Assembly (NCBI GenBank): GCA_003991915.1
Contig: RQTK01001067.1
Span: 34,514 to 98,513, forward strand
Direction: 5' to 3'
DNA from: Elysia chlorotica
Taxonomy: Eukaryota > Mollusca > Gastropoda > Plakobranchidae
Length of the DNA: 64,000 nucleotides
The notes under the pieces are model-generated. The model made no database searches, had not been told where the DNA came from, and saw only the letters and a list, made by a program, of their open reading frames with translations. The translations under genes were made by a program, and so were the position numbers. Position 1 is the stretch's first letter; the number at the start of each line of letters is the position of its first letter. Positions 23,601 through 37,372 of this stretch are shown in pieces.

Positions 23601-25869
23601 GAACTCGGGACCTTTTGCGTCGGAAGCCGATGTTCTACCCCTGGGCCACCGCGCCCCCCCACCAACAAAAGAACAATAAATATTTTAAATTCAAGAGCCC
23701 CCCCACCATAGAAAGAAAAAAAACTCAGAACAAAACAACAACAACAATCCCCCCTCCAAAAATCTCACTTCAGCTGCTCCATCTTAGTGCTCTCAAACAA
23801 GAATCTGCGACCATCCATCTTGACTGTCAGATCATTTGAGAAATGACCCAGGCATTGCCGCACCATGGATGTAGTTGTCTCGTAGAGGTAGACCATCACA
23901 GAAACAACGTGGGTGACAAAGTCGACCAGCTCGGCATAGGGCTTGTCTGAAACAGGTTGAAGAACAAACATACATGCACAAAAAAATATATATGGTGTAC
24001 AACAATTGTTGCATAGTGTCCAACGTCAGTTCTATATAGGCTATACAATATATGTTGCACAAAAGACAAAAACATATGGCGTTTGTATCATAGCGTCCAA
24101 CGTCAGCATTATAATAATAATAGGTTATATTTTATATGGTGTACTTGTGGCACAAAAATTTATAAGGCATACAATAACAAAAAAACATTTACAGTGTAAG
24201 ATGACACAAAAATATATACCATACAATGACATAAAAATATATAGTGACCCAATTTTTTTTTACAGAAATGAACAAAATCAAATGAAGAGTTTTGATCCTA
24301 CACAATCTTTGCAATCATTAGGTTTATCAATGTTTTGATTACATATCATTCTATCTCTTGGTTATGCTAAAATTAGAATTTGCCAGTTTATTAAAACAAA
24401 CAAAAGTGAAATGAAAAAGAAACCCAAAAATTACAAATGCTTTTCTGGTAGCCTGGTGATAATGTGTAAAACTGGCAAAGAGACAATTAATTTTCATTTT
24501 ATTGTAACCTTTTGTGATAGTGCCTTCAAGTATATGTTATTCCTGGATATTTGTAATGACTTTCCTAAAGTCTGAATGTCGTTTTGTTACTCTTAACTGT
24601 TTGTAACTGTCCCAACATTGCTAAGTTTTGATGTGTATTCATTTATATATTGACTGAAATTTAAATCTTCGATTCAATTAAATTCAGTAGAAAAAGATAT
24701 GAAATGATTCATCTCGCATTGCGACAAAATTAAAAAACAAACAAACTGAGATATGCTTTTCTACGATAGAATGGTGAAGCGACAATTATTTATACAATGT
24801 AACATTTTTTAACTTTCCCTGATTGAGTTTTCAAGTCTATATTACTGCTGATTATTTATAATGATTTTCCTGAAGACTGAATATCATTTGAAATCCCACA
24901 AGGCTTTACTCTTAGCCAACAGATGGAAAAATTTAAGAAACAACTCACCTTTCATCGCAGAAAATGATAAAAAGTGTAGGGAGCACGCCAAATTCGCCAA
25001 AGTTCGGAGTCCGGCCTGAGCGATCGGCAACTTTTTGTAGTGAAGCGTCAGGGCCATCATCACTAAGTCAATGCTAGACTCCCGCATCGGAAGCTGGAAT
25101 TGTAAAAATAAACAAAAGATTGGATCTCATTTTAGATCTTTCTGATGACAGACTCTGTGTAGCAGCACAGAAAATTGTCAGAAATTAGTCTTGGGGCTAG
25201 TCCACAATATAGGTTATATAGTGTCGCCGCTGGATGCTAAAGAACAAATAAACAAAAAAGGTTCTTCTGAAATGGATTTTATGTGCAAGTAAATATGTAA
25301 AGCCATTAACCCGTTAGCATCGCTTTAATTTGTCTGTAGTGCCAATTATTCACAGATTTCAGATTCGGTAAAAGAAGAGTAATGATATACATAAAAAACT
25401 GTATTAAACAATACAAGGATATGGATAGCTTACAGCCTGCTGTTGTAGCTTAGCGTCCAGTGTTAACCTGAGAAATTGTCAGACTTAAGTCTTGGGGCCC
25501 ACCAACAATATGGCCTATATAGTGCAGATGTTGGACTCTAAGCAACAAGCAAACAAACACAAGGAATTATTCACAAGACCTTTTCCAGAACCGCAGGCAC
25601 ATAGGTTGCAACCTTGGCCAGGATGTCAAGGCAGAAGCTCTGGATGCCGCTGTCCTCTCTGTACGCCGCCATGCTGCCCAGCACTGCCGTGGCGACGTGG
25701 CTCTCCACCATTGTCTGAACACTACCAGGGATGTGACTCAGTGCGCGTAGCAGCTGCAGGCAGAGCTCAACTAGAAACTGAGGGTCCTAAAGAAAAAGAA
25801 AAAAGAATTGTCAATAATAATAATTATAATATTAATAATAATAATAACGATATTAACAATAATAATAAC

Positions 25870-25934
<65 letters not shown>

Positions 25935-26577
25935 TAATAATAATAATAACAAGTTTGTTTACATAGCATTATTCCTAAGTGAAGGTCAAAGCTAGAAAAA
26001 GTTAAGATAGTTACAAAATAAAATACATGAGACGAAATGTGAAGAAAATTGGAAACAAAAAATCTGTCGCCCTGTAAAAATAATATATAACATAGAGTAT
26101 AAAACAGTTAGAAACATTTTTTTTTTTTGAAACTGATTACGATGCCTCAACAAAAAAAATTGAAACAGTCTATAACCACAATTATCAGTACATGTATTTG
26201 TTTTTCATTTTATTCAATTACTGTTGACTAACCAAAAACTGTTTCAGTATTTCCAGAAGGAGAGCCATGACTGTCGCATGGTGAGCCACATCCGATCCTG
26301 ATTGTCTGGATTTTCCTAAGGTTCCGTCTCCATCACCAGCCTCTTCCTCCTCATCGACGGCAAACTGAGCGATCACCTCCGCGAGGAAATTGTGAAGGAT
26401 GTCACGGCGGTGATGGGCTACCTCCTGGAGGTTTTGAGGAGGAAGAAGCAAGAGAATAATCAGAAAATGAAGATGGGAGCCTAAAAGGAAAGACAGGCAA
26501 AAGTAAAGAGATGGGAGGGAAGTAGGAAGGGAGATATAGATAAAGAGACAGAGTGAGAGAGGGTGAGGGAGAGAGAA

Positions 26578-26609
<32 letters not shown>

Positions 26610-26703
26610 TCCTGGAGTTTTTGAAGAGGGAAGAAGCAAAAGAATAATCAGAAAATGAAGATGGGAGCCTAAAAGGAAAGAACAGGCAAAAAAAAAGAGA
26701 TGG

Positions 26704-26748
<45 letters not shown>

Positions 26749-29700
26749 GGAGAGAGAGAGATGGAGAGAGAAGGAGAAAGAGAGAGACAGCCACACACAA
26801 AGAGAAAGAGAGATTCTTCATGAAATAATTTTGTCACAATCCCCCCAAATAGTGCACACATAAGGAATACGGCTAGATCATGCAATGTGAAAAGGTTAAA
26901 ATGTGAAAAGGTTAAAATTTACATTTGTGAATTGATAGTAAATCTAGTATAACCAGAGTCAGACTTACCAGCATAACTCTGAAGATTCGATCTGTGAGAT
27001 CGGTTGTCATGACGACTCCAGTGTAGAGGTTGACGTGGCGACCCACATAGCTGGAGGCCAGGCTTGCCAGCTGTAGACAGCATTTTCATTAGCACATCAT
27101 GGGGAAAAAGAAAGATAAAAAGAGGCACCTTGTTACTTCAGTTAATAATAATAATAATGTGCTGTCTGATTTCTGAACTTCTCTAAAATTTTAGTGCATA
27201 AGAATGGGATAGAACATTATACAACTAAGGTGACAATTTCCTGAAGAACATGATCTATAATGTACTGGGGACATTTTCATCGGCAATCTATCTTTTTATC
27301 TCTGATTGCGTTCTTTCCTTCTGCTAATCGGCAATCTATCTTTATTTCTCTGTATGCATTCTTTCCTTCTGCTCATCGGCAATCTATCTTTTTATCTCTG
27401 ATTGCGTTCTTTCCTGCTGCTCTTCGGCAATCTATCTTTTTTTCTCTGCATGCATTCTTTCCTTCTGCTCATCGGCAATCTATCTTTTTATCTCTGTATG
27501 CATTCTTTCCTGCTGCTCATCGGCAATCTATCTTTTTATCTCTGTATGCATTCTTTCCTTCTGCTCATCGGCAATCTATCTTTATTTCTCTGTATGCATT
27601 CTTTCCTTCTGCTCATCGGCAATCTATCTTTTTATCTCTGTATGCATTCTTTCCTTCTGCTCATCGGCAATCTATCTTTTTATCTCTGTATGCATTCTTT
27701 CCTGCTGCTCATCGGCAATCTATCTTTTTTTCTCTGTATGCATTCTTTCCTGCTGCGTCACTACTAGACAGCCCTAGTCCACTCACCTGCTCCGGCTTCC
27801 TTGTCTGCTGCAAGAGCTCGCCCTCCGAGTTTGGCAGTTGGACTCGGCACCAGTCTCGTAGAGCAACCTTGCCCACATCCTTCACAGTCTGGGATGCTGG
27901 CGTTGACGACACACCTGGTGCACCCGACTGAAAACACAGGGGGGAAACGGAGAGAGATAGAGGGTTTTAAACGAACTTGTTATCTATGCTGGTACTGCCA
28001 ACACTACTGGAGGGCCTGACTGGAAACCCAGGAAGAAATAGGAAGAGATAGAGGGATCTAATCTCTGTATGAATTCTTTCCTGCTGCTCATCGGCAATCT
28101 ATCTTTTTATCTCTGTATGCATTCTTTCTTGCTGCTCATCAGCAATCTAATCTATCTTTTTTATCTCTGTATGCATTAGTTCCTGCTGCTCATCGGCAAT
28201 CTATCTTTTTATCTCTGTATGCATTCTTTCCTGCTGCTCAATGGCAATCTATCTTTTTATCTCTGTATGAATTCTTTCCTTCTGCTCATCGGCAATCTAT
28301 CTTTATTTTTCTGTATGAATTCTTTCCTTCTGCTCATTGGCAATCTATCTTTTTATCTCTGATTGCGTTCTTTCCTTCTGCTCATCGGCAATCTATCTTT
28401 TTATCTCTGATTGCATTCTTTCCTGCTGCTCATTGGCAATCTATCTTTATTTCTCTGATTGCATTCTTTCCTGCTGCTCATTGGCAATCTAATCTATCTT
28501 TTTATCTCTGATTGCATTCTTTCCTGCTGCTCATCGGCAATCTATCCTTTTATCTCTGTATGTTTTCTTTCCTTCTGCTCATCGGCAATCTATCTTTTTA
28601 TCTCTGTATGCATTCTTACCAGCTGCGTCACTACTAGACATCTGCAGTCAACTTACCTGCTCCGGCTTCCTTGTCTGCTGCAAAAGTTCGTTCTCCGAGT
28701 TTGGCAGTTGGACTCGGCACCAGTCTCGTAGAGCAACCTTGCCCACATCCTTCACAGTCTGGGATGCTGGTGTTGACGACACACCTGATGCCCCCGACTG
28801 AAAAAACACAGGGGGGAACGGAGAGAGCTAGAGGGTTTTAAACGTACTTGTTATCTATGCTGGTACTGCCAACACTACTGGAGGGCCTGACTGGAAACCC
28901 AGGAAGAAATAGGAAGAGATAGAGAGATCAGAGACATGCAATTTTGAAATAAGCTTATCATAATTCAGATATTTGAACGAACTTGTTATCTAGGCTGGCA
29001 CTGCCAACACTACTGGAGGGCCTATCTGGCAACCCAGGGAGAAATAGGGAAGAGATAGAGAGAGATGACCCAGGGAGGAATAGGAACAGATAGAGAGAGA
29101 TGACAGCTGGTGATAGCAATAACACCATCAGAAATTGAGTTTTAGTTTGTTACTTGGTGCCAAATGGCGCTAAGCCTCCTGTCTCAGGACCCGTAAAAAA
29201 TATAGATTATATAGTGCTGATGCTGGACGTTAAATAACTAATTAAACTCAGTTTAACCACATCCTTATGTTTTGTTGGCATAAGACATAAACAAGGTTTA
29301 AATTATTTAAAAACAACAACAAATATAAAGATATGGAATAAAAATGACTTGAGATCTAGGGTTGTAAGTACAAAGACAAATCATCTTACAGCTGATCATA
29401 AGCCTTCATATTTTTATTTCTCAAGACTAACCGTAAGCTTACCACAACGTTGTACTTACGGCTCCTGGAACGGAAAGTCTCCATAACGAATGCTAGTTCT
29501 AACATGGACTCACTTGTTTTTAATCTTAGGACTAGTCAACAAAAATAGCCTATATAGTGGTGACTCTGGACGTTAACCCTACGATACCAGTATACAAACA
29601 TTCAATATTATGTTATCCACTGACTGTAATTCTAGAATACCTGGTAGACCCTTTCATCTTGTGTATAATTTACAAGCATTTTCTGGCTATAAAAACTAAA

Positions 29701-30536
29701 TTTTCTTGTAATCACCTTTCACACGATACCTATGTTATTTTCCTACTTTTAGCTCAGGCCAGGATATAGAGCCGTTATGAGCTCGGGATTCTAAGGGTTA
29801 AGCATCAAATTCAACTCAACTCACCGAGCCAGGACCCGCAGACGATGATGAGATCCTCTTGGCGTGTACTCTCTGCGGTTTTCTCGGCGCGATGGGAAGG
29901 ATGGGAACCCCTGGGGTTGGCGGCAGCTGGCGACGAGATGCCGTTTGCCCGCTCGGAGTCGGGGTGCGGCTCGGCGACGGGCTCACACTGCTGCTTTCTG
30001 ACGGAGAGGCGGAGGCTGAGGAGGTGAGGAGGGTCGTGGTCGCGCCGGCAGATGTCAAGGTCATCGGTCGGAGGACGGCGGAGAGGGGAGGGGGTGCTGG
30101 GAGGGGTTCCTCATCCAAAAGCTCCAGTTGTTTGTCGCCGACTTCCACCTGGTTGCCTGGGAGACGGAGAGAAACAGAGTGATGGAGTCTCATTATCATT
30201 GGTTGGAAAAATCACTAAATCTCCGGTTCTGCCTAATTCAAGTAAAAGAATCTCAAAGCTCATTGATAAATCATGCAAGTAAGATTTTTACTTACAGATG
30301 AGTTGATTGCTTAACGTTCAACCTCAGCACAATATAGACCATACTGTGGACGGGCTGCAAGACTCAGTCAGTAGATTCATTATCATTGAATGAAGATATA
30401 GAATGTTATAATTATATAATATAATTAAGATCTTTCCTAGAGTCTCTATACAAATAATGAATGGTAGGGGAGGAGAAGGGAGGGGTTCCTCGTCATAAAT
30501 CTCAAAGTTTTTGTCGCCGACCTCCACCTGGTTGCC

Positions 30537-30611
<75 letters not shown>

Positions 30612-30824
30612 CGAGGATTAAAGTCTACTTATTATTAGTTATGAACCAGATCTCCAGTTGCACCAAATAAGTAACTCGTTTAGAAGTGTCTCAATTCTCA
30701 TTGATAAATGATTGAAATAAGAATCATTATAAAAAGAATGGAGGGGAGAGCGGGGAGGGAGGGGTTCCTCATCCAAAAGCTCCAGGTGTTTGTCGCCGAC
30801 CTCCACCTGGTTACCTGGAGAGAC

Positions 30825-30863
<39 letters not shown>

Positions 30864-30915
30864 TAGAAATAGAGCGGGGGAAGGGTGCGGACCACGAGAG
30901 TGAGAGAGAGAAAAA

Positions 30916-30954
<39 letters not shown>

Positions 30955-31275
30955 GGAGGGAGTTGAGTTGATTTGGTTGCTTAACGAAATCGGAAAAATA
31001 CATTTTTGACCGCTGAACTCTCGACTGGGAGATCAAAGCTTTAGCAGGGAGATGAACTCTATTGGACAAATGCATTTGTCGGACTGTTTCCCCTGTTGGT
31101 TGGATCGATGTCAGTATAATGATTTTACTCTCTTCTCGCGAAATGTGTTGAATGCGGTAACTTTTAGTTCGTTGTGTGTAATACTGTACATTATATCATT
31201 TTACTGGCGCACGAAAAATTGCTTTTTACTTTTGTTGATCATGCGTAATATAATTAATGCCATTCATTACTATTA

Positions 31276-31325
<50 letters not shown>

Positions 31326-34300
31326 CCGTGACTCCTCTTATTCCTAATCTGTCTCTGAGTGGGAGCACGTAAAAATATCAGACGTAAAAATTGGAACCCA
31401 TTATCTAATGTCTTCCTTGGGGAAATGGGCGACGTTGAACTAAGAAAGAGCTTCTGATATCTGAGATCAAAAGAAAGCGCCAGTACATAATGTTTGTCTT
31501 TACTCAAAGAGCAAATCTAAAAATAATATTTAATAAGAACAACTGACAGCCTGCTATCGTTTGTATGCGAGCACTTTAGAAGGACACTTTCGTGATTACG
31601 GTATGATTACATTGCGGTACATATAGGGTACACAGCTAGTTGCAAAAGAACGCTGATTTTGTTTATCATTAAAGCTGATAATCTATTTCCAAATATAAAC
31701 CTTTTTTGTTCTGTTTTTATCTAATCTATATTTGTGATGGATTAAAAAAATGTTGACACGTAAGTAACCAGGAAGTGACTATTTCGTCATAACAGTATTT
31801 TAATTTTGTATATATTTATAACTACAAAGAACCTTAATTTAAAAAAATAAATAAAAATACAACAACAAACAAACAACCAACCAACCAGTTGAAACATCTG
31901 AACACGGGGAACAAACCTTTCCCGGGACTCACAACGTGTCGCACCCATTTCAAAAAGCGCGCGAACATGATTGAAGAACTTCCCAGATTTTTTTTCCAAA
32001 ATGAATTCTAGCCGGTGGAGACTGTAGCATCAGAGACTATAGACTTAGTGAGAAGTTTCACAAAAAGAGCTTACATTGCTTTTCATATGGAGAGCTAGCG
32101 TGACGCGTGCTCACTATAATTATTTCTTTAGTGAGCTTAAGGCGGTTCAACAATGCTCAAAGTGAGTTTTTACTATGTTTTAAAAAAGGAAGAAACCGCC
32201 TTAATTATCTTAAGCCATTATGAGCAAAACCATAGCCGTGAAACCTCTCACAATTGCACACTCTCTGGTATCGCTGCTTTGTGGGGGTTATTCATAATTT
32301 GAAAAGTACTTGTTTCTGAATGTTCACACAAGAATCACCCTCTCATGTCATTGTTTTTGCTTGGTATATTGTTTACTTTATCGGCATTTCCAAAAGCGGG
32401 CGAACATCGTTGAAGAAAGTCCAAGATATTTTCAAGATGAATCTAAGCCATAGAACACACTGTTTCACTACATCGTGGGATTAGTCATATATTTAAAACT
32501 GCGTTTCCATTTTCATTTACGCATGGGTATCTCTAGCCCATATCATTGTTATTGTTTTAGACTTTGTATCGCATCCATTCCCAAAATCGCGCGAACATCA
32601 CTGAAGAAATTCTGGGATGTTTTGAGGATGAAATAAAGTCACAGAAAACACTCTCTCACTACATCATGGTATTAGTCATACATGTTTTTTCTCAAGTAGC
32701 TGCTCCATTTGAATTTTCACAAAATTATCACCCGTAGGCGATAATTTCAATCCTTGATATTTTATTTCGCATCCGTTTCCAAAATCGTACAAACACCTGT
32801 GAAAAAATTACGAGATAATTTTAAGATGAAGTTAAATTAGTGATAAAATGTATCACTAACTCGAGGGATAAGTCATACATATTTTTTTACGTAGCTGCTC
32901 CATTCGAACTCGCACAGAAGGATGCAATAAATCACATCACTTTTCTTGCTTGCTATTTTGTGTCCCATCCATTTCCAAAACCGCGCGAACATCGCTGGAG
33001 AAATTCCGATATAATTCCAAGAAGACCGAAATCCAGTAGCGATGAACATTTATTTACTTATGTATTTATCGGTATAAAGGTGATCCAATTGAAAGTTTAC
33101 ACAATAAGAATTCATTCCTTCATTCATGTCCGTTCTCACTGCTTAATATTTAGAGTTCTTCCTAGCTTAAAAATCGTTCTCCATATTACGTGCTGCATTG
33201 CTTAGTATTTCGAATTCTACTAATAGTCTTCACATTTCGTGCTATATATATATACATGTATACTATTTGATAAGTAGTTCTAGTATGCTGTTCACATTAC
33301 GAAGAACATTGCTTAATTTATCGAGTTGCAATATATGGATATTCTTTTTCACATTATGTGCAACGTTCCTTTATATTTGTATCTCCATAACTGCCTTCAC
33401 ATTTCGTGCTGATCGTCATTCACAAAAGAGAGTACGTGAAAACCTTCTTTCACTCACTTCAAGCTAAAAGTTTCTGTTTCATGACCCTGTAAAACCTCGA
33501 GGCTCACCCTAGAGTCATAAGTACAATGTTTTGATAAGCTTACGACGCGTCTTATGATACAAGAATAAGAAGGCTATCGACTAATTGTAACTATAAGATT
33601 CCGCGGCGTTGTACTTACGACACCAATCTATTGATCCCCCTGAGATCAAGTGATAAATCAAATACAACTCGACAAAATATAATGTCTAGGTTAATCCCAC
33701 TGTGTAGACCTCACAGCATAAAGCAAATCAATGTGAACGTTTACGCTCATCTAAAATCGTTCGTAGTTCTTAGGTAGTAAGGGGGCGCGGTGGCCCTGGG
33801 GTAGAACACCGGCTTCCGACGCAAAAGGTCCGAGTTCGAGCCCTGGCGACTTCGCTCCCTACTGGTTGGGTCGGTGCCAGTTTAATGTGACCGGCTGAGT
33901 CAGGAGTCATGGTATCCCCGCCCTGTCTCGGGTGTAGCAGCACATACAATTGTCAGACGTCAGTCTTGGGGTCCGTCCACAATATAGCCTATATAGTACT
34001 GATGATGTACGTTAAACCAACTCAACTACAACTACACCTACTTAGCTAGTAAACTGGTAGGTACAACGAGAAAGTAAATCTATACGCGCGTCTTACCCTG
34101 GGAATTACGTTCACTATCGCCGTAGCTTTACAACTCGTCGTAAGCCCTTTTTATGTCAAAATCTCACAACGCGTAAGCTTAATACAGCGTTGTACTCATA
34201 TAAGAAAATGCCATAGAGGGTCGATCAAATCTAGACTATAGTACATTTTCCTATAGCTCTACGTTTTCCAGGTAATACAACCCCTTGTCCTTTTTTAACA

Positions 34301-37300
34301 TTGACCACGCATAGAACTAAAAAATATTGCAACTGGAAGTCAAACAACTAGAAAATCTAAATGACGATGCAAAAGTGACACTTTGACACGCCCTCAGATA
34401 AAAAACAAGAAAACTCTCCTAAGATAACAAACAATAGAGACGCCAAATTACAATAAACCCAGCCCAACTCTCTCCATCTATTATCAGCACTGTCATCCGA
34501 ACTAGACCTAGCTCAGCCGACCCAAACAGTTATTATTTAACGTGTTCATTTCAACCCCATAGATTAAGAAAACGTTTATTAATACGCAAAGTTTTGGACG
34601 TTCTGTTAGATACTCTATCGAACAAACCTTCCATAATCACTGCGCATCTTATCGACTAGATCTAGGGCCGTAAGTACAACGTTGTGGTAAGCTTACAACT
34701 CGTCTTAAGATTTGAGAATAACACAACAAAGAAAACTCTTTTACAAATAATAAACTCACCAAGCAGTAATAAATCTAGCCTAGCTCTCTCAATCTATCAT
34801 CATACCTGTCATCTCGAACTAGCTATAGATCAACCAAGGTCAACCCAACCAGCAATTTTTAATGTGTTCATTTTAACAGAAATTAATAAAGTTCATAAAA
34901 CGTTTATTACTATACGAGTTATACGAGTTTTGACTTAACGTTGGAAGCTCCGCCTTACAATCCCGAGATACAATAGCCGAGATGCAGAACACATTAATTC
35001 CCTCTTTGATGTTCGATAATTATTTTCCTTTAATCTGGTTTATCATAAAGCCTCAATATATTCTATATCTAAGACCGTAAGTACAATGTCACAGTAGCTT
35101 AGGACTCTTGTAAGCCTTCTTCATCTCACATTCTACGTTATGTTGAAAGCTATCGCGACGTTGTACTTATAGCCCTTAAACTATTTCACTATTTTTTTTT
35201 TTACTAGCAATACTACCCATTGTCCTTTTCTAACATTGGATGCGCAAAGAACTTAACAAGTGATCAACTGCAACAGGGAGTCAAATTATAAATATAAATA
35301 ATCAACCCATTACGGCATTTTCAAACTCTTTAGATAAAAAACAAACAACCCAAAACAAACCCCACAACAATAGGATAACTTTCTTAAGACTACAAACAAT
35401 TAAGACGCAGTAACGTAATAAACCTAGCCCAGCTTTCTCCATCTACTATCGGGACATCTTTCCAAACTAAATGTAGATCTTTCAACACAACCAGATCTTA
35501 TTTAAAGCCTTCGTTTTAACCAAAGAATTAAGAAAACGAGTAGGAGACTATAAATACCGGTACGCTTTTTGGCGTAATTTAGGCCAAACAATCCCTCTAC
35601 AGATTACCACACATCTTATCCACTTTATCCAGAACACAAATATTAAAAGATCACTGCCTTTTTGTCTTTTAATCTAGTCTACTCTAGAGATAAAGACGAA
35701 ATGAATGTAGACCTTTAATATACTGATATACTACGCGTTTGGATGTAAAGTCGGTCGTCTATGTCAATGTCACAAGTTGAGTTGGTTTTAACGTCCAACA
35801 TCAGCACTATATATGCTATAATGTGGACGAGCTCCAACACTGGCGTCTGACAATGTATGTGCTGCCACACACGTAACAGGGCAGGGATATAAAGACCGCT
35901 GTCTCAGCCAGTCACAGTACAATTACAACGACTCAACCACTTACAGGGGACGAAATCGAACAAATAAATTTGCCGACGCCCTACCACCTGAGCCAGTTTG
36001 TCCCCCTATATATCAATACCATAGTCGAGCGTGTCAATCTAGACTATTATTTTCTCCATAGTAATACTACCCCTCGTCCTTTCCAAACACCGAATGCGCA
36101 AAGAACTTAGAAGTGGTACATTGCAACGGGAAGTCAAATAATTAAATTAACGGTGAAGCAAAACTGATAAAATTCGACACGTCTTGTGATAAAAAAACAA
36201 CACCCACCACAACAAAAAAAAAAAACAACAAAACAAGAACCAAGAAAACTGCCTTAAGACTACAAACAATAATCTCACTGAGCAATAGCAATAAACCTCG
36301 CCCAGCTCTCTCCATCTATCACCAGGACTGTCATCCTGAACTAAATCTAGACCTGCCAACACAACCAAATCGTATTTCAAAGTGTTCATTTTAACCAGTT
36401 ATAGTATTTAAAAAAGCGTATAAAAATACTCCGTCTTCGCGAAATAATAAGAGCTCTGCCTAACAAAACATCTACAATTACAGCACATCTCAACGACTAG
36501 ATCAAAAGCCGCACGTACAACGTTGTAGTAAGCTTACGACTCGTATTAAGATATAAGAATAAGGGGGCTTAGGATGAGTAGTTAGCTACCGAAAAGTTGT
36601 ACTTACGATTCCAGATTTGAAACACAAATACCTGTCTTTGTTATTCGATAATTATATTCTTTTAATGAATAATAAATATAACCTACACCTGAAGGTTGCA
36701 GGTGTAGAACTTCAAGGCATGTAAGAAATGCGGTAAGGACAGGGCAGCTGCCTGTGGTAATTGGTATATCAGTCCTAAGGACCAGCCAACTCGAAGCTAA
36801 TGAAATTATTGGAATCTCAATCAAGTGATTCATGTCTTATCTTCACCATGATCTTTTGTCTTCTATTAATGCCTAATCGCCGTACAAGATCCCTCGGGGA
36901 AACCCAGGAGACGTTAAATTCAGAGAGAGGGAGAGAGAGACAGAAAGAGAGAGAGATAGAGAGAGAGAGAGNNNNNNNNNNNNNNNNNNNNNNNNNNNNN
37001 NNNNNNNNNNNNNNNNNNNNNNNNNNNNNNNNNNNNNNNNNNNNNNNNNNNNNNNNNNNNNNNNNNNNNNNNNNNNNNNNNNNNNNNNNNNNNNNNNNNN
37101 NNNNNNNNNNNNNNNNNNNNNNNNNNNNNNNNNNNNNNNNNNNNNNNNNNNNNNNNNNNNNNNNNNNNNNNNNNNNNNNNNNNNNNNNNNNNNNNNNNNN
37201 NNNNNNNNNNNNNNNNNNNNNNNNNNNNNNNNNNNNNNNNNNNNNNNNNNNNNNNNNNNNNNNNNNNNNNNNNNNNNNNNNNNNNNNNNNNNNNNNNNNN

Positions 37301-37325
37301 NNNNNNNNNNNNNNNNGATAGATAG

Positions 37326-37372
<47 letters not shown>

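Noticed and set aside
27260..27931. 223-codon frame with 16-residue repeats (HRQSIFLSLYAFFPSA)
   Set aside because: It is the 48-bp minisatellite read in frame; 48 is a multiple of three so every frame repeats, and it overlaps a real exon on the other strand.
27272..28625. CRISPR-like repeat array
   Set aside because: Head-to-tail 48-bp units without unique spacers in a eukaryotic intron; a minisatellite.
33781..33860. Possible tRNA gene
   Set aside because: A- and B-box-like sequences are present but no cloverleaf can be drawn, and the same head recurs attached to the SINE body.
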